64,000 bases of DNA from assembly GCA_030783905.1 (NCBI GenBank), contig JAQAHH010000006.1, forward strand, positions 620,001 to 684,000, read 5' to 3'. Origin of the DNA: Bisgaard Taxon 45 (GTDB taxonomy: Bacteria > Pseudomonadota > Gammaproteobacteria > Enterobacterales > Pasteurellaceae). The position numbers and the translations under genes were made by a program. Below are positions 30,414 to 40,035 of the stretch, piece by piece (positions within the stretch are counted from its first letter, which is position 1; each line of letters begins with the position of its first letter). A model generated the notes under the pieces. It had not been told where the DNA came from. It did not search any database and saw only the letters and a program-made list of their open reading frames with translations.

Positions 30414-30437
30414 AACGGGGAACATCTGTTCCCCGTT
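30414..30437. terminator. Hairpin between acnB and the binding-protein gene
   Basis: AACGGGGAAC-ATCT-GTTCCCCGTT, a perfect 10-bp stem just downstream of acnB on the minus strand. The base run after it on that strand is TCGCTC, not T-rich, so termination may be partial; on the plus strand TGTTGT follows. Confidence 0.55.
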
Positions 30438-30460
30438 TGTTGTATTAAAATGCTTGTCAA

Positions 30461-33067
30461 TTATACCGCACTTTGAAAAATCACGTTATCTGCTTTTTGG
30501 GTATAGCTATTGATTTGGTCAAAGTTCATATAACGATAGGTATCATCCCTGTCTTGTTGTAAGTCTGCTGCAAAGGTGAGGTATTCTTCTGGCGTTGGTA
30601 ATTTACCTAAAATCGCTGAAACCGCGGCTAACTCGGCAGAAGCAAGATAAACATTCGCACCTTGTCCTAGACGGTTCGGGAAGTTACGCGTTGAAGTTGA
30701 CACGACAGTGGCATTATCGGCCACACGCGCTTGGTTACCCATACATAAAGAACAACCTGGTATTTCAATTCGTGCCCCGCTTTTACCATAAATACTGTAA
30801 TAGCCCTCTTCGCTTAATAGTGCCGCATCCATTTTGGTTGGTGGGGCAATCCAGAGGCGAGTTGGGATCATGCCTTTAAACTTAGCGAGTAATTTACCTG
30901 CTGCACGGAAGTGACCAATATTCGTCATACAAGAACCAATGAATACTTCATCAATTTTATCCCCTTGAACTTCGGATAATAAACGTGCATCATCAGGATC
31001 ATTTGGGGCACATAAAATTGGCTCGTTGATTTCAGCGAGATCAATCTCCAGCACTGCTGCATACTCGGCATCAGGATCGGCTTCCATGAGTTGTGGATCA
31101 GCGAGCCATTGTTCCATGCCTTTAATCCGGCGTTCGAGTGTGCGTGCATCACCATAGCCTTCAGCAATCATGTATTTTAGTAGCACAATGTTAGAATTTA
31201 AATATTCAATAATCGGTTCTTTGGCGAGTTTAATCGTACAAGCTGCCGCCGAACGTTCAGCTGAGGCGTCGGATAGCTCAAAAGCTTGTTCCACTTTTAA
31301 GTTTTCTAATCCTTCAATTTCTAAAATACGGCCAGAGAAAATGTTTTTCTTGCCTTTTTTCTCTACCGTGAGCAAACCTTGTTTGATTGCATAATAAGGG
31401 ATCGCATGCACCAGATCACGCAAGGTAATTCCTGGTTGCATTTCACCTTTAAAGCGTACTAATACTGACTCCGGCATATCTAATGGCATGACACCTGTAG
31501 CCGCGGCAAACGCCACTAAGCCGGAACCTGCAGGGAAGGAAATCCCAATCGGGAAACGGGTATGCGAGTCACCACCCGTTCCTACTGTGTCAGGCAGTAA
31601 CATACGGTTTAGCCAAGAGTGAATGACACCATCCCCCGGGCGTAATGACACGCCACCACGGTTCATAATAAAGTCAGGGAGGGTGTGGTGTGTGACTACA
31701 TCAACTGGTTTTGGATAAGCCGCCGTATGACAGAAAGATTGCATGACTAAGTCAGCGGAGAAACCTAAACAAGCCAAGTCTTTTAATTCATCACGAGTCA
31801 TCGGGCCGGTAGTATCTTGTGAACCGACAGAGGTCATGCGTGGCTCGCAGTACTGCCCTGGACGAATACCCGCCACACCACAGGCTTTGCCTACCATTTT
31901 TTGGGCAAGGGTAAAGCCTTTTTGGCTTTCTGTTGTACATTGCGGTTTAGCAAAAATATCGCTTTCAGGCAGACCTAATTCACAACGCGCCTTATGGGTT
32001 AGCCCGCGTCCAATGATTAGCGGAATACGACCACCAGCACGTACTTCATCTAACAGCACATTGGTTTTTAAACGAAACTCAGCTAAAACCTCGTCAGTAT
32101 CATGACGACAAATTTTGCCTTGGTATGGGTAAATATCAATCACATCGCCCATGTTGAGTTCACTGACATCCACTTCAATTGGTAGCGAACCCGCATCTTC
32201 CATTGTGTTGAAGAAAATTGGCGCAATTTTGCCACCCAGTACCACCCCGCCAGCACGTTTGTTTGGGATATAAGGAATGTCTTCGCCCATAAACCACAGT
32301 ACAGAGTTGGTGGCGGATTTACGTGAAGATCCCGTACCTACTACATCACCCACATAGGCCAATGGAAACCCTTTTTGTTTTAATTGTTCTAATTGCGTAA
32401 TGGGGCCGACATTGCCTGCGTCATCAGGTTCAATACCTTCACGCGGGTTTTTTAACATGGCAAGTGCATGTAATGGAATATCGGGGCGTGACCAAGCATC
32501 TTGTGCAGGTGAGAGGTCATCTGTATTGGTTTCCCCTGTGACCTTGAATACGGTGACGGTTAATTTTTCTGCCAATTTTGGACGAGACAAAAACCAATCG
32601 GCATTGGCCCAAGAGGTGAGCACTTGTTTGGCAAAACGATTGCCTTTTTTCGCCCGTTCAGCCACATCATGGAAGTTATCAAACATTAAGAGCGTCGTAG
32701 AAAGGGCATCAACCGCGATTGGGGCAAGGGTATCATCATCAAGGGCATGGAGCAGCGGTTCAATATTATAACCGCCTTGCATGGTGCCCAATAGTTGCAC
32801 GGCTTTTTCGGCCGAAATTAGGGGACAATGTACGTCACGTTTGGCAACGGCAGCCAGAAAAGAGGCTTTCACATAGGCGGCTTCATCTACCCCGGCAGGA
32901 ATACGTGTTTCGAATAAGTTTAAAAGAAAGTCGGCTTTATCAGCAGGTGGGGTTTTGAGTAGTTCGATCAATTGGGCGGTTTGTTCTGCATCTAAAGGTT
33001 TCGGCACAATGCCTAATGCCGCACGTTCATCAACATGCTGTTGATAAGATTGTAGAAAGTCAGACAT
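30461..33067 (-). CDS. acnB: Aconitate hydratase B / 2-methylisocitrate dehydratase
   Basis: Citrate-cycle aconitase of the AcnB type, 868 residues (E. coli 865). The order is the AcnB-specific N-terminal HEAT-like domain (about 1-160), the swivel domain (about 165-380) and the catalytic domains. The three [4Fe-4S] Cys ligands are in GSCMTNIGH and GCSLCMGNQ plus the upstream conserved Cys. The catalytic swivel Ser and Arg segments ([10 protein letters not shown]) are intact. AcnB of E. coli also acts as an iron-responsive mRNA-binding protein. It is monocistronic here. A DNA uptake signal lies at the 3' end. Confidence 0.96.
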   Translation of the reverse strand: MSDFLQSYQQHVDERAALGIVPKPLDAEQTAQLIELLKTPPADKADFLLNLFETRIPAGVDEAAYVKASFLAAVAKRDVHCPLISAEKAVQLLGTMQGGYNIEPLLHALDDDTLAPIAVDALSTTLLMFDNFHDVAERAKKGNRFAKQVLTSWANADWFLSRPKLAEKLTVTVFKVTGETNTDDLSPAQDAWSRPDIPLHALAMLKNPREGIEPDDAGNVGPITQLEQLKQKGFPLAYVGDVVGTGSSRKSATNSVLWFMGEDIPYIPNKRAGGVVLGGKIAPIFFNTMEDAGSLPIEVDVSELNMGDVIDIYPYQGKICRHDTDEVLAEFRLKTNVLLDEVRAGGRIPLIIGRGLTHKARCELGLPESDIFAKPQCTTESQKGFTLAQKMVGKACGVAGIRPGQYCEPRMTSVGSQDTTGPMTRDELKDLACLGFSADLVMQSFCHTAAYPKPVDVVTHHTLPDFIMNRGGVSLRPGDGVIHSWLNRMLLPDTVGTGGDSHTRFPIGISFPAGSGLVAFAAATGVMPLDMPESVLVRFKGEMQPGITLRDLVHAIPYYAIKQGLLTVEKKGKKNIFSGRILEIEGLENLKVEQAFELSDASAERSAAACTIKLAKEPIIEYLNSNIVLLKYMIAEGYGDARTLERRIKGMEQWLADPQLMEADPDAEYAAVLEIDLAEINEPILCAPNDPDDARLLSEVQGDKIDEVFIGSCMTNIGHFRAAGKLLAKFKGMIPTRLWIAPPTKMDAALLSEEGYYSIYGKSGARIEIPGCSLCMGNQARVADNATVVSTSTRNFPNRLGQGANVYLASAELAAVSAILGKLPTPEEYLTFAADLQQDRDDTYRYMNFDQINSYTQKADNVIFQSAV

Positions 33068-33296
33068 AGGTTACCTCATTGGGTTTGCTTATCGTTCTGT
33101 TAGGGAAAAACCGCCTTAATGTGAAGTGCGGTAAGGTTTCGTTACGAAATTGTTAAAACATACTATAATACGGAAAATTTCTCCCCTCAACAGGAAAAAG
33201 ACGAATTTTTAGACTGGATCACGTTTCTTTATTTCCAACTTTGAAATTTTTCGCTAAAATGCCAACCAATTTTTAAATTAACAGATGGAAAAAATT

Positions 33297-33626
33297 ATGT
33301 TTGGAAAAGGCGGTTTAGGTAATTTAATGAAACAAGCGCAACAGATGCAAGATCGTATGCAAAAAATGCAAGAGGAGATTGCCCAGCTAGAAGTGACGGG
33401 CGAGTCTGGTGCCGGGTTAGTTAAAATTACCATTAATGGCGCGCATAATTGTCGTCGGGTAGAAATCGATCCTAGCTTAATGGAAGACGATAAAGATATG
33501 CTTGAAGACTTAATTGCCGCGGCATTTAACGATGCAGTGCGTCGCGCAGAAGAATTACAAAAAGAAAAAATGGCGTCAGTGACTGCCGGTATGTCATTAC
33601 CACCTGGCTTTAAAATGCCGTTTTAA
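33297..33626 (+). CDS. ybaB: Nucleoid-associated protein YbaB/EbfC
   Basis: A 109-residue DNA-binding dimer, very similar to E. coli YbaB and H. influenzae EbfC. The N-terminal helix ([19 protein letters not shown], about 10-28) forms the dimer clamp; the middle [20 protein letters not shown] and the end LPPGFKMPF are family hallmarks. ATG 33297 is chosen as family start; an ATG 12 bases upstream is in frame but its ribosome site is weaker. It is followed by recR, as in many bacteria, though here dnaX is not upstream and a terminator-like hairpin lies between. Confidence 0.95.
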   Translation: MFGKGGLGNLMKQAQQMQDRMQKMQEEIAQLEVTGESGAGLVKITINGAHNCRRVEIDPSLMEDDKDMLEDLIAAAFNDAVRRAEELQKEKMASVTAGMSLPPGFKMPF

Positions 33627-33700
33627 TCTTTGCTTGCCTTGTCTATATAACGGACACAACAAGTATGTTGATTAAGTGAAACAATCACACTTTTTTAAAT

Positions 33701-33743
33701 GACCGCACTGTTGAAAAAGAGATCAAAGTGCGGTCTGTTTTTT
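33701..33743 (+). terminator. Terminator built from an inverted pair of uptake signals
   Basis: GACCGCACT (33701-33709) and AGTGCGGTC (33727-33735) pair, followed by TGTTTTTTATG. The right arm holds a perfect uptake signal (33726-33734) and the left arm one with its last base changed. It lies between ybaB and recR. Confidence 0.8.
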
Positions 33744-33819
33744 ATGAGATTGATTTTGCACCGGAAAAGAAAAAAACGTTATTTTTCATGCCGATATTGA
33801 AACTAAAGAGAAAGACATT

Positions 33820-34422
33820 ATGCAAACGAGCCCATTACTCGAATATTTAATCGAAAGTTTACGTTGCTTACCTGGTGTGGGCCCCAAATCTGCCCAACGT
33901 ATGGCCTATCACTTATTACAACGTAATCGTAATGGGGGCATGGAACTGGCTCGAGCATTAACCGAAGCCATGTCAAAGATTGGACATTGTAGCCATTGTC
34001 GTACCTTTACTGAAGAGGAGGTGTGTACTATTTGTAACAATCCTCGCCGTCAGCATTCAGGTCTACTTTGCGTGGTAGAACAACCGTCTGATATTCAAGC
34101 GATTGAGCAAACGGGACAATTTTCAGGGCGTTATTTTGTGTTAATGGGGCACTTATCGCCACTTGATGGGATTGGTCCAAAAGAAATTGGCTTGCATTTA
34201 TTACAAAAACGTTTGCAAGAAGAAAGTTTCCATGAAGTGATTCTGGCCACCAATCCCACGGTTGAAGGTGATGCGACCGCTAATTACATTGCTGAACTTT
34301 GTGTTCAGCAAAATATTAAAGTGACCCGCATTGCACATGGGATTCCAGTGGGGGGAGAATTAGAAATGGTGGATGGGACTACCTTGACTCATTCATTTTT
34401 GGGGCGCCGTCAACTTGGCTAA
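33820..34422 (+). CDS. recR: Recombination protein RecR
   Basis: A 200-residue component of the RecFOR complex that loads RecA at gaps. The helix-hairpin-helix [17 protein letters not shown] is near residue 20. A four-Cys zinc finger follows, seen in [16 protein letters not shown] (residues 57-72), and then the Toprim domain with [10 protein letters not shown] and [13 protein letters not shown]. Length matches E. coli RecR (201). It is followed after 23 bases by topB, suggesting co-transcription. Confidence 0.96.
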   Translation: MQTSPLLEYLIESLRCLPGVGPKSAQRMAYHLLQRNRNGGMELARALTEAMSKIGHCSHCRTFTEEEVCTICNNPRRQHSGLLCVVEQPSDIQAIEQTGQFSGRYFVLMGHLSPLDGIGPKEIGLHLLQKRLQEESFHEVILATNPTVEGDATANYIAELCVQQNIKVTRIAHGIPVGGELEMVDGTTLTHSFLGRRQLG

Positions 34423-34445
34423 CGGATTTGGATAATATAGCCTAA

Positions 34446-36398
34446 ATGCGATTATTTATAGCGGAAAAACCTAGCCTTGCAAGAGCCATTGCGGACGTGT
34501 TACCGAAACCTCATCAGCGTGGGGAGGGCTTCATTAAGTGTGGCAACGATGATTATGTAACTTGGTGTGTCGGGCATTTGCTTGAGCAAGCAGAGCCCGA
34601 TGCCTACGATCCTAAATTTAAGCAATGGCGATTAGAACACCTACCGATTATTCCTGAAAAATGGCAACTGATTCCGCGTAAAGCAGTTCACAAACAATTA
34701 AACATTGTTGAAAAGCTGATTCACCAAGCGGATATCCTGATTAACGCAGGCGACCCCGATCGCGAAGGACAGTTATTGGTGGATGAAGTCTTTAGTTATG
34801 CCAATTTAAGTGTCGATAAATTGAATCAGATTCAGCGTTGCTTAATCAGTGATCTGAATCCAAGTGCGGTCGAAAAAGCTGTCAATAAATTACAATCAAA
34901 TCGCAATTTTATTCCCCTTGCGACCTCTGCTTTAGCTCGGGCTCGAGCGGATTGGCTCTACGGTATTAACATGACGCGTGCGTATACCTTACGCGGTCGG
35001 CAAGCAGGTTATCAAGGTGTACTCTCGGTTGGACGTGTGCAAACCCCTGTGTTAGGGTTGATTGTGCGCCGAGATTTAGAGATAGAAAATTTTGTACCCA
35101 AAGATTTTTTTGAAGTGCTTGCTCATATTCAAAGTGAAACACCAGAAAAAATTATCGCACTTTCGGCACAAGAGAAAGCAGAGATGCCGATGTTTAAAGC
35201 CTTATGGCAGCCGAGTAAAGCGTGCGAAGATTACCAAGATGAAGACGGCCGTGTGTTGTCGTTAGGGTTGGTGGAAAATGTGGTAAAACGCATTACGCAA
35301 CAACCTGCAGAGGTGGTGGAATATGTGGATAAACGTGAACACGAAAGTGCACCGTTGCCTTATTCGTTATCTGCATTGCAAATTGATGCCGCCAAACGTT
35401 ATGGCTTATCAGCTCAAGAGGTGTTAGATAGTTGTCAACGCTTATACGAAACACATCGTTTAATCACCTATCCACGTTCTGATTGTCGTTATTTACCTGA
35501 CGAGCACTTTGCTGAGCGCAATAAAGTCTTCCATGCTATTTCTACCCATATTCCAGAATACCAATCGCTGCCGGAACCGTTAAATCCAGAACAAAAAAAT
35601 CGCTGTTGGAATGATAAAAAAGTTGATGCTCACCATGCCATTATCCCCACCGCGAAAAATAAGCCCGTTAACCTGAATCAACACGAACGGCAAATTTACC
35701 ATTTAATTGCACGGCAATATTTAATGCAATTTTGTCCTGATGCTGAATATCGAAAAAGTAAAATCACCTTAAAGATTGCAGGCGGCACATTTGTCGCACA
35801 AGCGCGGAATTTACAACTTGCTGGTTGGAAACAACTTTTGGGGAAAGAGGACAGTGATGAACAGCAAGAACCTTTATTACCTGTTGTGAAAAAAGGGCAG
35901 ATTTTATTTTGCGAGAAAGGGGAAGTCGTTAGTAAAAAAACACAGCCCCCGAAACCGTTTACCGATGCGAGCTTGCTTTCTGCGATGACAGGCATTGCGC
36001 GTTTTGTACAAGATAAAGCGTTGAAAAAAATTCTACGTGAGACCGACGGATTAGGCACGGAAGCCACACGAGCGGGGATTATTGAACTTTTATTTAAGCG
36101 TGGATTTTTATATAAAAAAGGGCGAAATATTCATAGTACGGAAACGGGACGTATTTTAATACAAGCCTTGCCAGACGTAGCGACGCAGCCTGACATGACA
36201 GCGCATTGGGAATCACAACTCACTAGCATTAGTCAGAAAGAAATGAGTTATCAGCAATTTATGTCCACTTTAATAAACTTTTTACCTGAGTTGATGCGTT
36301 ATGTGAATTTTTCCGCACTGCGTCAATTAAGTCAGGTACAGGCTCGCCCATCGTTGGGCAACAAAACGCGCAAGAGATTTAACAAGCATTCTACCTAG
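34446..36398 (+). CDS. topB: DNA topoisomerase III
   Basis: Type IA topoisomerase, 650 residues (E. coli 653), decatenating DNA and working with RecQ. The Toprim domain opens the protein ([20 protein letters not shown] and [16 protein letters not shown] with the metal-binding Asp residues). The catalytic Tyr342 is in [14 protein letters not shown]. The [13 protein letters not shown] and [16 protein letters not shown] segments are typical of TopB. The C-terminus is short and basic (RKRFNKHST), as in TopB with no zinc ribbons. It is downstream of recR. Confidence 0.96.
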   Translation: MRLFIAEKPSLARAIADVLPKPHQRGEGFIKCGNDDYVTWCVGHLLEQAEPDAYDPKFKQWRLEHLPIIPEKWQLIPRKAVHKQLNIVEKLIHQADILINAGDPDREGQLLVDEVFSYANLSVDKLNQIQRCLISDLNPSAVEKAVNKLQSNRNFIPLATSALARARADWLYGINMTRAYTLRGRQAGYQGVLSVGRVQTPVLGLIVRRDLEIENFVPKDFFEVLAHIQSETPEKIIALSAQEKAEMPMFKALWQPSKACEDYQDEDGRVLSLGLVENVVKRITQQPAEVVEYVDKREHESAPLPYSLSALQIDAAKRYGLSAQEVLDSCQRLYETHRLITYPRSDCRYLPDEHFAERNKVFHAISTHIPEYQSLPEPLNPEQKNRCWNDKKVDAHHAIIPTAKNKPVNLNQHERQIYHLIARQYLMQFCPDAEYRKSKITLKIAGGTFVAQARNLQLAGWKQLLGKEDSDEQQEPLLPVVKKGQILFCEKGEVVSKKTQPPKPFTDASLLSAMTGIARFVQDKALKKILRETDGLGTEATRAGIIELLFKRGFLYKKGRNIHSTETGRILIQALPDVATQPDMTAHWESQLTSISQKEMSYQQFMSTLINFLPELMRYVNFSALRQLSQVQARPSLGNKTRKRFNKHST

Positions 36399-36625
36399 CA
36401 ATCAGCAAGACGGCATAGTAATTTAGCTAAAAAGCAATCTCTCGCGGTAGGCTTACTTGGATAAGATGAGTGATAGGAGGTCGAGTGAGTAGAGAATGCC
36501 ATGCCATTGAATAAAATACCAACAAGTAACATGGGAATGAAGAAAAGTACTTGCGCTTGGTGGCGATATTCGATAATATCCGCACGTTAATTTGAATGCG
36601 AATTTGCAATTTAGAGAAGAGTATA

Positions 36626-36970
36626 ATGTATCAAGCACTATTATTTGGTTATTTAATCATTTCACTTGCCATCATCGTCCTAATCTTGCTTCAACAAGGT
36701 AAAGGCGCAGATGCAGGGGCTTCTTTTGGTGGTGGCGCCTCTGGTACAATCTTTGGCTCTGTTGGGTCAGGTAACTTTTTATCTAAAATGACCGCACTTT
36801 TAGCGACAGCATTTTTTGTGATGAGTATTGTGATTGGTAATATGAACGCGCATCGCGATAATGTAAAACAAGGCAAATTTGACGATTTATCTTCAACAGC
36901 TGAGCAAATTCAACAACAAAAAGTAAATGTGCCAGCAGTTGAAACAAAAAATAGTGATATTCCTCAATAA
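36626..36970 (+). CDS. secG: Protein translocase subunit SecG
   Basis: Small SecYEG subunit, 114 residues, with two transmembrane helices (about 4-22 and 52-72) joined by a Gly-rich loop, ADAGASFGGGASGTIFGS, which is the SecG hallmark. The C-terminus is hydrophilic and Gln-rich. ATG 36626 (MYQALLFGYL) follows AGAGAAGAG; an in-frame ATG 30 bases earlier is less likely. It is followed 13 bases later by a leucine tRNA gene, the same secG-tRNA-Leu neighbourhood seen in other gamma-proteobacteria. A DNA uptake signal lies inside the coding region. Confidence 0.95.
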   Translation: MYQALLFGYLIISLAIIVLILLQQGKGADAGASFGGGASGTIFGSVGSGNFLSKMTALLATAFFVMSIVIGNMNAHRDNVKQGKFDDLSSTAEQIQQQKVNVPAVETKNSDIPQ

Positions 36971-36983
36971 TTAAAAAGATTAC

Positions 36984-37069
36984 GCTCTGGTGGTGGAATT
37001 GGTAGACACGCTATCTTGAGGGGGTAGTGTCCATCGGACGTGCGAGTTCAAGTCTCGCCCAGAGCACCA
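36984..37069 (+). tRNA. tRNA-Leu (anticodon GAG)
   Basis: An 86-base class II tRNA with encoded CCA. Acceptor GCTCTGG pairs with CCAGAGC, discriminator is A. The anticodon stem CTATC/GGTAG encloses TTGAGGG with anticodon GAG at 37018-37020. A long variable arm (TGTCCATCGGACG) and T arm GCGAG-TTCAAGT-CTCGC are present. It reads CUC and CUU codons. Confidence 0.96.
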
Positions 37070-37082
37070 TATTAAAAGCGAG

Positions 37083-37117
37083 AAAAAGGCTAGAAAATCA
37101 AACTTCTAGCCTTTTTT
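37083..37117 (+). terminator. Terminator after tRNA-Leu
   Basis: AAAGGCTAGAA and TTCTAGCCTTT enclose AATCAAAC and are followed by TTT, a classical intrinsic terminator 15 bases after the CCA end; it closes the secG-tRNA unit and separates it from the sigma-factor gene. Confidence 0.88.
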
Positions 37118-37192
37118 GTCAATGTGATTTCTAGCTTATTGACAGGCTTTCAGATTGTGAATATTTAATGGATTAAACTAGGTAGTGGTGTT

Positions 37193-37744
37193 ATGTACAA
37201 TATTTCATCAGAAGAACTAGAGGCAATTCGTGGGCAAATGTTGAAATTTGCAACGTTGCAATTAAAAGATCCTATCTTAGCAGAGGATGTCGTACAAGAC
37301 GCTTTTGTTAGCGCACTAAAAAATATAGCGAGTTTTAAACGACAATCTGCATTAAAAACATGGATCTTTGCGATTTTAAAGAACAAAATTATTGACTATT
37401 TACGCGTGAATCATCGTTTTGTGGTGGAGAGTGAGCTTATCACCGACGAAGATGAAAATAGTTTTTTTGATGGTGGACGTTGGCGTAAAGAGTATGCGCC
37501 CTCGCGTTTACAAGAGAATGAAAATACGGTGTATTCTGAGCAATTTTGGGTGCTATTTGAAATGTGCTTGACGCGTCTGCCTGCATTGCAAGCAAAAGTT
37601 TTCATGATGCGAGAGTATTTAGAGCTAACATCAGAGGATATTTGTTCGACGGAGCAAATAACAACCTCAAACCTACATGTGTTACTTTACCGCGCTCGCT
37701 TACAGTTGCAGCATTGCTTGACGACAAAAATGGGGGAGAGATAA
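37193..37744 (+). CDS. ECF-type RNA polymerase sigma factor
   Basis: A 183-residue sigma-70-family factor of the extracytoplasmic-function type. Region 2 is clear (DPILAEDVVQDAFVSALKNI, then FKRQSALKTWIFAILKNKII for core and -10 binding), and region 4 is clear (LPALQAKVFMMREYLELTSE followed by the helix-turn-helix end LLYRARLQLQHCL). A divergent linker (about 80-115) is rich in acidic residues. The next gene, touching its stop codon, encodes a zinc-motif protein likely to be its anti-sigma. Related Neisseria sigma-E and anti-sigma genes accompany DUF692/DUF2063 genes, so the convergent hvf operon is a probable target. A TTGACA motif lies at 37139. Confidence 0.88.
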   Translation: MYNISSEELEAIRGQMLKFATLQLKDPILAEDVVQDAFVSALKNIASFKRQSALKTWIFAILKNKIIDYLRVNHRFVVESELITDEDENSFFDGGRWRKEYAPSRLQENENTVYSEQFWVLFEMCLTRLPALQAKVFMMREYLELTSEDICSTEQITTSNLHVLLYRARLQLQHCLTTKMGER

Positions 37745-37945
37745 ATGAAATATTGTTTTAAAGTGACGAAATTAATTTCAGAATCTCATGAAAGACCCTT
37801 GTCTTTAGTTGAGAGCGTTGGAGTAAGGTTACACCGTTTAATGTGCCCTCAATGCGATAATTTTGGCAAGAATTGTGAAAGCTTAAGTCAGATGATGAAA
37901 CAATTTGCGCAGCAGTCTGACAACGATGAACCTAACCAGAAATAA
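37745..37945 (+). CDS. Small zinc-motif putative anti-sigma factor
   Basis: A 66-residue protein beginning at the base after the sigma-factor stop codon, with GGGGGAGAGA as ribosome site. It contains His-x3-Cys-x2-Cys in LHRLMCPQCDNF (about residues 30-41), the signature of zinc-binding anti-sigma (ZAS) domains such as RsrA, ChrR and the Neisseria MseR. A helix of the ZAS type (KVTKLISESHERPLSLVESV) precedes it. It has no membrane segment, so it would be a soluble, redox- or metal-sensing inhibitor of the adjacent sigma factor. Function is inferred from motif and position. Confidence 0.75.
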   Translation: MKYCFKVTKLISESHERPLSLVESVGVRLHRLMCPQCDNFGKNCESLSQMMKQFAQQSDNDEPNQK

Positions 37946-37952
37946 CAAAGTG

Positions 37953-37979
37953 CGGTGAAAATGTTTAACATTTTCACCG
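37953..37979. terminator. Bidirectional terminator between the sigma operon and the hvf operon
   Basis: CGGTGAAAATGTT and AACATTTTCACCG form a perfect 13-bp palindrome with the centre base T, followed by TATTGTTTTG. It overlaps a DNA uptake signal (37948-37956). It separates two convergent operons that may be functionally linked. Confidence 0.8.
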
Positions 37980-38013
37980 TATTGTTTTGTGGTTGGGTAA
38001 ATTTTTTGCTTTT

Positions 38014-38733
38014 TTAGTGTGTAACTGGACAGATGACATCCGCCTCAAGCCAATTTATCCAGGCTTGAGTTAAAATCGGCTGTAAGCTAGCGTGGTCAAC
38101 AATGATCTCCGCCAATGCTTGTGACAGATGTGATAAGGAAGTTGGTTGTTCAGCAAGGTAAGTCAGTAACCAAAAATCTAATTCGGACAGTTTCTGTTCC
38201 TTGACTTGAAAGTGTCGGTTACGCCAAATAATGATATGTGATGCGACTTGTTCAATCTGGCTAAAATGGCTGGATAAAAAATCCACTGCGTAACTTTTGA
38301 GAAAAACAGTTGGCGATAATTGCATTTCGGTCATTTCATTCCACGCTATCGGAGCGGCGAGATTTGCTTGTTCAACCTCAGCAAGCAGTTGAGTATATTC
38401 AAAATCCATTAGCGCTAAAACATCAGCAGAAAAATCACTCTGTGTTTGACAAAAAGTCAGAAATTCTCCCGCGATATCTTGGAAATAAGGGGAGGTGGCT
38501 TTCCCTTCTTGGATAAAACGCTCCTTCGTTTCTGCCCATGTTGATGCGGAAAGATGATTAGGCGCTTCAACAAAACAACGATCAATAAAACCAAAGGTAT
38601 TATTACGGACTAAGCGGGCATAGATAGCTAAACGCTGTGGGGCATAGCCATTTAAGGGGGTAGCATGACCTAGACGTACGGCTTTTGCTAACGCCGCTTG
38701 GGTTGCTTTGAGGGTTGAGGGTTTAGGCTGCAT
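38014..38733 (-). CDS. hvfC: DUF2063 partner protein of the MNIO enzyme (HvfC/BufC-like)
   Basis: A 239-residue cytoplasmic protein with an N-terminal DUF2063 DNA-binding-like fold (about 1-100; [17 protein letters not shown] and the [10 protein letters not shown] segment) and a C-terminal winged region. In hvf and bufferin systems this partner binds the precursor peptide and delivers it to the DUF692 enzyme. The start overlaps hvfB by 11 bases, and the protein always travels with a DUF692 gene. It has no membrane segment. Last gene of the four-gene minus-strand operon. The assignment follows domain family and operon, the partner role is from work on homologues. Confidence 0.82.
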   Translation of the reverse strand: MQPKPSTLKATQAALAKAVRLGHATPLNGYAPQRLAIYARLVRNNTFGFIDRCFVEAPNHLSASTWAETKERFIQEGKATSPYFQDIAGEFLTFCQTQSDFSADVLALMDFEYTQLLAEVEQANLAAPIAWNEMTEMQLSPTVFLKSYAVDFLSSHFSQIEQVASHIIIWRNRHFQVKEQKLSELDFWLLTYLAEQPTSLSHLSQALAEIIVDHASLQPILTQAWINWLEADVICPVTH

Positions 38734-39646
38734 GGCGATTTTCCCCGGTCAGTTTAGTGTGTTTTTGTTGTAGTTGGGCAATATGTTCGACTTCTGCATA
38801 AAGCTCCGCAAACGGAGGAAAATTAAAATCGCGCTCAAGTAATGTCGGTGGAATATGCGGTAAGCGTTGATAAGCATAGTCTAATAAATCCCAAACATTA
38901 CCTTTTACTGCTTCACCATGTGTATCCACTAATAATTGCGGAAGATGACGATATTCACCTTTTATTTTATTAAAGGCTTCATCAGAAGGAGAAACTGGAT
39001 GTGTGGCACCATGTTCCTCATCGTGTCCTGCAATATGAATATAGTTGACTCGGCTAACATCAACATGGTCTAAAAAGACATAAGGATTGAGTAAGCCATG
39101 ATTGACCCCATTTACATAAATGTTATTCACATCTAAATGAATGCCACAATCAGCTTCTTGAGCAATAGCGTTTAGAAATTCGACTTCATTCATGGTACTA
39201 GTAGGCGAATGCAAATAATAGGACGTATTTTCTAAGGAAATTTGCATACCCAGAAAATCTTGTACATCACGAATACGCTGTGCTACATGTTTTACGGCTT
39301 CTTCCGTAAACGGCATGGGGAGTAAATCATAAAGGTGCCCGTCACATTCGCAATAACTTAAATGTTCAGAAAAAAAGACGGCATGATACTGGGTCATGAG
39401 TGCTTTAATACCCTGTAATAAGGCTTTATCTAATGGCGCTTGCCCACCTAAAGAGAGCGAAAGTCCATGAACCGCGAGTGGAAATCGTTCTGCCGCCTGA
39501 TCAAATTTATAGCGTGCTGCGCCACCCATTTTGATCCAATTTTCTGGTGCAACTTCCATAAAGTTAATGACACTGTTGTCGGGTAGTAATAAAAAATCGT
39601 CAGCGAGATCACGGCGATACCCTAAACCTGCACCTTGTAACATCAT
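38723..39646 (-). CDS. hvfB: DUF692 multinuclear non-heme iron oxidative enzyme (MNIO; HvfB/BufB-like)
   Basis: A 307-residue TIM-barrel enzyme of the DUF692/MNIO family, which uses two to three iron ions to convert peptidyl Cys into oxazolone/thioamide or thiooxazole groups. Candidate metal ligands are visible along the barrel: [50 protein letters not shown] and ERDFN. It lies 59 bases after the repeat peptide gene, its likely substrate, and overlaps hvfC by 11 bases. Two adjacent ATG codons (39646, 39643) are possible starts. The closest characterised system is H. influenzae HvfABC, whose product binds copper. Enzymatic role inferred from family and operon. Confidence 0.88.
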   Translation of the reverse strand: MMLQGAGLGYRRDLADDFLLLPDNSVINFMEVAPENWIKMGGAARYKFDQAAERFPLAVHGLSLSLGGQAPLDKALLQGIKALMTQYHAVFFSEHLSYCECDGHLYDLLPMPFTEEAVKHVAQRIRDVQDFLGMQISLENTSYYLHSPTSTMNEVEFLNAIAQEADCGIHLDVNNIYVNGVNHGLLNPYVFLDHVDVSRVNYIHIAGHDEEHGATHPVSPSDEAFNKIKGEYRHLPQLLVDTHGEAVKGNVWDLLDYAYQRLPHIPPTLLERDFNFPPFAELYAEVEHIAQLQQKHTKLTGENRHAA

Positions 39647-39672
39647 ATTGACTCCATTATTCTGGTTAAAGT

Positions 39673-39695
39673 GCTGGTGTAATGTTTACACCAGC
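39673..39695 (-). terminator. Hairpin between hvfA and hvfB
   Basis: GCTGGTGTAA-TGT-TTACACCAGC, a perfect 10-bp stem right after the hvfA stop codon. No long T-run follows, so it probably causes partial termination or shields the hvfA mRNA 3' end, allowing far more peptide than enzyme. Confidence 0.6.
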
Positions 39696-39705
39696 AACCT
39701 TTGGG

Positions 39706-39996
39706 TTATTTAGACCCACATTTCCCTTCGCCACATTTCCCTTCTGCCGCTTTTGCTTTATGGTCATGTGCGCCACATTTACCCTCACCACATTTTCCTT
39801 CTGCCGCTTTTGCTTTGTGATCATGTGCACCGCATTTCCCTTCACCACATTTGCCTTCCGCTGCTTTGGTTTTCAGGCATTTTCCTTCCATGCATTGCTC
39901 AGCTTTCTCTGCTGATTTCATTTCTGCTTGTGCAGGTGCCGTTGCTGCCATGGTTAATGCACCCGCTAATGCGGCTAAAGTCGCTAATTTTTTCAT
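39706..39996 (-). CDS. hvfA: Secreted Cys-rich repeat precursor peptide (HvfA-like copper-binding RiPP)
   Basis: A 96-residue precursor. Residues 1-24 form a Sec signal peptide (MKKLATLAALAGALTM... ending APAQA). The mature part has eight Cys: Cys35, Cys40, then pairs at 50/55, 69/74 and 88/93. Six lie in EGKCG, one in EGKCL and one in EQCM. A 19-residue unit AAEGKCGEGKCGAHDHKAK occurs twice and a shortened copy ends the protein. In H. influenzae HvfA the EGKCG Cys are modified by HvfB/HvfC to copper-binding oxazolone/thioamide pairs, so up to six or seven such sites are expected here. AHDHK linkers add His residues. Shine-Dalgarno GGAGAT precedes the ATG. Confidence 0.9.
   Translation of the reverse strand: MKKLATLAALAGALTMAATAPAQAEMKSAEKAEQCMEGKCLKTKAAEGKCGEGKCGAHDHKAKAAEGKCGEGKCGAHDHKAKAAEGKCGEGKCGSK
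39709..39864 (-). repeat. 57-bp tandem repeat coding for the EGKCGEGKCGAHDHKAK unit
   Basis: Two full 57-bp units (residues 45-63 and 64-82) and a 42-bp partial unit (residues 83-96). Each unit carries two EGKCG metal motifs. The repeats differ only at synonymous positions, so copy number could change by slippage or recombination, altering the number of copper sites. Confidence 0.93.
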
Positions 39997-40035
39997 CTTT
40001 AATCTCCTATATAAGTGTATGAATAAATTTATTTT

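Noticed and set aside
36427..36638. Two overlapping minus-strand frames between topB and secG
   Set aside because: Both are short, overlap each other in different frames and lack ribosome sites or any family resemblance.
39709..39864. Regular 57-bp repeats resembling a CRISPR-like array
   Set aside because: The units are coding, contiguous and have no spacers of unique sequence; they encode the EGKCG motifs.
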